From Streptomyces tagetis (GTDB taxonomy: Bacteria > Actinomycetota > Actinomycetes > Streptomycetales > Streptomycetaceae): a stretch of DNA of 64,000 nt. Shown in pieces: positions 60,955 through 64,000 of this stretch (positions are counted from its first letter, which is position 1; each line of letters begins with the position of its first letter). The notes under the pieces were generated by a model, which was given only the letters and a program-made list of their open reading frames with translations, did not search any database and had not been told where the DNA came from. The stretch is taken from contig NZ_JAGPNL010000005.1 in assembly GCF_018069565.1 (NCBI RefSeq), positions 62,001 to 126,000 of the forward strand, in the 5' to 3' direction. The translations under genes and the position numbers were made by a program.

Positions 60955-61040
60955 CGCGGGGCGTGTCGGGCGTGTCGGGCGTATCGTCGTGGGCGGGGCG
61001 CGTGTCGGGCGTGTCGGCGTGGGCGGGCCGCGCCGGGCGA
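60955..61040. repeat. GTGTCGGGCGTGTCGGGCG repeats upstream of the GT2 B gene
   Basis: Six copies of GTGTCGG(GC) within 85 bp of the 283-bp divergent gap between GT2 B and the methyltransferase gene. Same word family as at 27.6, 50.1 and 55.0 kb. An AT-richer patch (GATATCAATATGG at about 61056) follows and may be the methyltransferase promoter. Confidence 0.7.
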
Positions 61041-61113
61041 TTCGGTGTCGCCCCCCGATATCAATATGGACGGGTAGGCAGATTTTCAGCCGTTCAGGCG
61101 GCATCCTCGCTCC

Positions 61114-62061
61114 ATGGCCACTGCGCAAGAGTCACCCGTGCACCCTCGTGAGCTGGACGACGTCCCCGGCTGGTTCTGGCCGCTCGACCAGGTGCTCTTC
61201 TCCTGGTTCCTGGAGTGGCAGGAGAACCGGGGCGTCCACGGGGACCTGCTGGAACTCGGTACCTACCTGGGCAAGAGCGCGATCCTGCTCGGGCACCGGC
61301 TGCGGGACGGCGAGCGGCTCGTCGTCTGCGACCTGTTCGGCGAGGAGCCCCCGGACGAGGCGAACCGGGCGGAGGCGGAGCAGTCGTACTCCTCGCTGAC
61401 CCGGCGGGCCTTCGAGCGGAACTACCTCTCCTTCCACGCGTCGCTGCCGGTCGTGGTGCAGGCCCCCAGCTCGGCGATCACCGGTGAGGTCGCGGCGGGG
61501 AGCTGCCGCTTCGTCCACATCGACGCCTCGCACCTGTACGAGCACGTCCGGGGCGACATCGGCGCCGCCCGGGAGCTGCTCCTGCCGGACGGCATCGTGG
61601 TCCTGGACGACTTCCGCTCCGAGCACACGCCGGGCGTCGCGCTGGCCACCTGGGAGGCGGTGCTCAGCCGCGGGCTCCGCCCGGTCTGCCTCAGCGGCCA
61701 GAAGCTCTACGGCACCTGGGGCGACCCGGAGCCGGTACGGGAGGCGCTGCTGGCCATGCTGGCCGGGCGCGACGACTGCGCGGTGAGCGAGGAGTGGGCC
61801 GCCGGGCACCGGCTGATCCGCCTGCGCGCCAAGGGCAAGCGGCTGCGCCCGCCGTCCCTGCCGGTGTCCCGGCACCCGGAGCCCGAGCCGGCACCCGAGC
61901 CCACGCCCCCGGCCGTGGTACCGGCGGCACCGGCCCCCTCCGGCGCGGCGAAAGCGGCCCGGCGGAGCACCAGAACACGGCTGAAGCGGCTCGCCGTCGA
62001 CCTGCTGCCCCCGGTGGCCACCCGCGCGATCCGCCGCCGGCGGGCCCGCCGGACGAGGTAG
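61114..62061 (+). CDS. SAM-dependent methyltransferase (class I)
   Basis: 315 residues. Methyltransferase_24-like: LLELGTYLGKSAILLGHRL (SAM motif I), LVVCDLFGEEPPD, CRFVHIDASHLYEHVRGDIGAARELLLPDGIVVLDDF. No membrane segment. After residue 240 comes a Pro/Glu-rich linker (RHPEPEPAPEPTPPA) and a basic Arg/Lys C-terminus (RSTRTRLKRLAVDLL, RRRRARRTR) that could bind membrane or polyanionic glycopolymer. O-methyl groups are known on teichulosonic acid sugars; a role in polymer decoration is plausible. ATG 61114. Confidence 0.85.
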   Translation: MATAQESPVHPRELDDVPGWFWPLDQVLFSWFLEWQENRGVHGDLLELGTYLGKSAILLGHRLRDGERLVVCDLFGEEPPDEANRAEAEQSYSSLTRRAFERNYLSFHASLPVVVQAPSSAITGEVAAGSCRFVHIDASHLYEHVRGDIGAARELLLPDGIVVLDDFRSEHTPGVALATWEAVLSRGLRPVCLSGQKLYGTWGDPEPVREALLAMLAGRDDCAVSEEWAAGHRLIRLRAKGKRLRPPSLPVSRHPEPEPAPEPTPPAVVPAAPAPSGAAKAARRSTRTRLKRLAVDLLPPVATRAIRRRRARRTR

Positions 62062-62153
62062 GGGCCGGGGGCCCGGCGGGGGACGGGTCCGGTCCGCGCG
62101 GTGGCGTCGCGTCGCACCGTACGGGCTTTGGACAGGACCCGGCCTAACCCGGC

Positions 62154-62804
62154 CTAGTCCAGCCCGTAGCGCGCCCCGATGCCCGTCACGATCAGGGCGA
62201 GGCTCTCCTCGTAGTGCCGGTCGTAGTCCGCGAAGATCTCCGCGCCCGCCGCGGCCGACAGGGGGAAATCGGCCATCCGGCGGGCGCGTTCCGTCAGGTC
62301 GTAGCCCTCCCGGCGTTCGCCGGGCAGGGGCTGGACGCCCTGTTCCTCGGCGACGAAACCGAGGGTGAACAGGTACGCCGTGGAACTGGCCCGCACCGCC
62401 TGGGCGAGGGTGAGCCCGGCGGCGGTGAACAGGCGCAGGTCGTCCTCCATCTGCTCGGCGTGCACCAGGCCGGTGAAACGGGAGCCGCTGAAGACCTTGG
62501 CGCCGTCGCGGTAGCCGAGCAGGGACGCGCGCAGGCCCCGGTTGGCCTTGAGCAGCCGCTCCCGCCAGGTGTCGCCGGGGCCGAGCGGCGTCGCGGCGGT
62601 CATCCGCCGGTACAGCTCCGTGGCCATCTCGTCGAGCAGGGCCTGTTTGTCCTTGAAGTGCCAGTACAGGGCGGGCGCCTTGACGTCCAGCTCCCGGGCG
62701 ATGGCGCGCAGGGTCAGCCCGTCCAGGCCGACTTCGTTCAGCAGTGTCAGCGCCGTGTCCGCGACCCGCCGGCGGTCGAGGGGAGCGCGTCTTTCCGTAC
62801 TCAC
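62154..62804 (-). CDS. TetR-family repressor
   Basis: 216 residues. Helix-turn-helix near 15-60 (LDRRRVADTALTLLNEVGLDGL, LRAIARELDVKAPALYWHFKDKQALL), then a TetR_C (tetracycline-repressor-like) ligand domain (LLKANRGLRASLLGYRDGAKVFSG, FTAAGLTLAQAVRASSTAYLFTLGFV). GTG 62804 is seven bases after TAAGCT (leaderless). Two CTTAAC-N3-GTTAAG operators lie in the 79-bp divergent gap to the monooxygenase gene, so it should repress both genes until a small aromatic or polyketide-like ligand binds. Confidence 0.93.
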   Translation of the reverse strand: MSTERRAPLDRRRVADTALTLLNEVGLDGLTLRAIARELDVKAPALYWHFKDKQALLDEMATELYRRMTAATPLGPGDTWRERLLKANRGLRASLLGYRDGAKVFSGSRFTGLVHAEQMEDDLRLFTAAGLTLAQAVRASSTAYLFTLGFVAEEQGVQPLPGERREGYDLTERARRMADFPLSAAAGAEIFADYDRHYEESLALIVTGIGARYGLD

Positions 62805-62813
62805 GCTTGACAG

Positions 62814-62828
62814 CTTAACGGCGTTAAG
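62814..62828. promoter_or_regulatory. TetR operator 1, CTTAACGGCGTTAAG
   Basis: 15-bp palindrome with seven-base arms, overlapping the -10 (TAAGCT) of the repressor gene. Autorepression site. Confidence 0.8.
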
Positions 62829-62851
62829 TCCATCCTCGGGACCAGGCTGCA

Positions 62852-62866
62852 CTTAACATCGTTAAG
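62852..62866. promoter_or_regulatory. TetR operator 2, CTTAACATCGTTAAG
   Basis: Same arms CTTAAC/GTTAAG with ATC in the middle, 38 bp from operator 1 and 17 bp before the monooxygenase ATG. Blocks monooxygenase expression. Confidence 0.8.
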
Positions 62867-62883
62867 GAAAGGTGGACGGAACA

Positions 62884-64000
62884 ATGGACACGCATGTCCT
62901 GGTCGTCGGCGCGGGACCCACGGGTCTCGCGCTCGGCGTCGATCTGGCCCGGCGCGGCGTCGGCGCGCTCGTCGTGGAACGGGAGCGGGGCCTCTTCCCC
63001 GGCTCGCGCGGCAAGGGCATCCAGCCCCGCACGATGGAGGTCTTCCACGACCTCGGCGTCGTCGACGCGATCCACGCGGCCGGCGGCACGTACCCGGTGA
63101 GCATGGTGTGGCGGGACGGCGAGCCTGCGGGCGAGCACCGGATGTTCGACGCCCCGAGCCCCACCGAGGACTCCCCCTACGACACGCCCTGGATGGTCCC
63201 CCAGTGGCGCACCCAGGAGATCCTGCGCGACCGCCTGGAGGAGCTGGGCGGCAAGGTCGCCTTCGGCCGCGAGGTCACCGCCCTGGAGCAGGACGGCGAC
63301 GGCGTACGGGCCCGCCTCGCCTCCGGAGAGGTCGTGCGCGCCCGGTACGCGGTCGCCGCCGACGGCGGGCGCTCGGCCGTACGCCGCCACCTCGGCGTCG
63401 GCATGACCGGCGAGGCCCTCGACCCGGGCCCGAGCCTCGTGGCGGACGTGCGCGTGCGCGGCCTGGGCCGGGAGCACTGGCACTTCTTCCCCGGCGGCGG
63501 CGCGGAGACCGACGGCCTCGCGCTCTGCCCGCTGGCGGGCACCGAGGACTTCCAGCTCGTCGTCCGCTTTCCGGAGGGCACGGTGGTGGACCTCTCCCCG
63601 GACGGGGTGCGCCGGGTGGTCGCGGAACGCACCCACCTGTCCGCCGGGGACGTCACCGAGGTGCGCTGGGCCTCCGACTTCCGGCCACGCGCGGCGCTGG
63701 CCGACCGGTTCCGCGCGGGCCGGGTCTTCCTCGCCGGCGACGCGGCGCACGTGCACTCCCCGGCGGGCGGGCAGGGGCTGAACACCAGCGTCCAGGACGC
63801 CTACAACCTGGGCTGGAAGCTGGGCGCCGTGCTCCTCGACGGTGCCCCGGACACGCTCCTGGACAGTTACGAGGAGGAACGGCGCCCCGTCGCCGCCGCG
63901 ATGCTCGGCCTGTCCACCGGCGTCCACCGCGGCGAGGTGCGGCGCGGCGGGGCCACCCGGCAGCTCGGGCTCGGCTACCGGGACTCGTCCCTCACCGCCG
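62884..64000 (+). CDS. FAD-dependent aromatic monooxygenase, 3' end cut by window
   Basis: At least 372 residues visible. PHBH-type flavin hydroxylase: FAD dinucleotide motif VLVVGAGPTGLALGVDLARRG, middle motif VAADGGRSAVRRHLG, and GRVFLAGDAAHVHSPAGGQGLN with the second FAD contact. Uses NAD(P)H and oxygen to hydroxylate or inactivate an aromatic substrate, as in Rox rifamycin or tetracycline-type (TetX-like) and polyketide hydroxylases. Substrate not identified. Divergent TetR and twin operators suggest ligand-induced expression, fitting detoxification. GGAAAGGTGG lies before ATG 62884. The reading frame is open to 64000. Confidence 0.92.
   Translation, partial: MDTHVLVVGAGPTGLALGVDLARRGVGALVVERERGLFPGSRGKGIQPRTMEVFHDLGVVDAIHAAGGTYPVSMVWRDGEPAGEHRMFDAPSPTEDSPYDTPWMVPQWRTQEILRDRLEELGGKVAFGREVTALEQDGDGVRARLASGEVVRARYAVAADGGRSAVRRHLGVGMTGEALDPGPSLVADVRVRGLGREHWHFFPGGGAETDGLALCPLAGTEDFQLVVRFPEGTVVDLSPDGVRRVVAERTHLSAGDVTEVRWASDFRPRAALADRFRAGRVFLAGDAAHVHSPAGGQGLNTSVQDAYNLGWKLGAVLLDGAPDTLLDSYEEERRPVAAAMLGLSTGVHRGEVRRGGATRQLGLGYRDSSLTA

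Overview
The window is high-GC actinobacterial DNA of Streptomyces type: third-position-GC coding, many GTG starts, many apparently leaderless genes, and named regulators known from this genus (sigQ-afsQ1-afsQ2, cya, accA2-pccB-pccE). From memory, the gene order matches the S. coelicolor segment running from about SCO4931 down to the SCO487x genes. Parts also resemble the mycobacterial lpdA-deoD-pmmB-add-deoA-cdd neighbourhood. No tRNA, rRNA, IS element, prophage or CRISPR array was seen. Both ends are cut: a GGDEF diguanylate cyclase runs off the left edge and a flavin monooxygenase off the right.

Layout. 1-5.3 kb: GAF-GGDEF protein, enoyl-CoA hydratase, Pro/Ala-rich anchored protein, class III adenylate cyclase, biotin protein ligase. 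5.4-11.1 kb: propionyl/acetyl-CoA carboxylase genes pccB, pccE and accA2, with maf and two membrane proteins between them. 11.2-21.6 kb: DeoR-type regulator, LpdA-like flavoprotein without the disulfide, purine nucleoside phosphorylase, phosphopentomutase/phosphomannomutase, deoC, and a two-gene aldehyde dehydrogenase of ALDH16 type. 21.7-29.7 kb: small exported proteins, a uridine-kinase-like protein, sigQ, and afsQ1-afsQ2-lipoprotein. 29.9-37.1 kb: adenosine deaminase, LysR/MFS divergent pair, an ECF sigma factor with a SnoaL-like tail, STAS protein, AEC permease. 37.3-46.0 kb: thymidine phosphorylase, cytidine deaminase, two permeases and an ATPase of a nucleoside-type ABC importer, and two Bmp-family lipoproteins. 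46.3-62.1 kb: M20 amidohydrolase, then a nonulosonate (sialic acid/Kdn-type) glycopolymer locus with NeuB, a NeuA-phosphatase fusion, polysialyltransferase-like proteins, GT2 enzymes and an acyltransferase. 62.2-64 kb: TetR repressor and divergent monooxygenase.

The most coherent system is nucleoside salvage. A 12-bp palindrome, CTACGCGCGTAG, or a close variant, lies at six places: before pnp, deoC, add, the ABC ATPase and both bmp genes, over 32 kb. In five of the six it sits immediately upstream of, or overlaps, a plausible -10 box, and three of those genes look leaderless. Together they give a full route: import of nucleosides, deamination, phosphorolysis, pentose-1-phosphate mutation, aldol cleavage to acetaldehyde plus glyceraldehyde-3-phosphate, and acetaldehyde oxidation. 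The cognate regulator is not evident; the local DeoR-family gene is one candidate.

A second theme is the glycopolymer locus, where a GT2 plus polysialyltransferase-like pair occurs twice on opposite strands. Low-complexity repeats rich in GACACGCC words have expanded inside two of its genes and also fill several intergenic gaps. This gives the NeuA fusion a roughly 180-residue repetitive tail and one transferase a roughly 110-residue insert absent from its paralogue. Positions and motifs were read directly from the sequence; family assignments and pathway roles come from knowledge of the families; operator function is inference.
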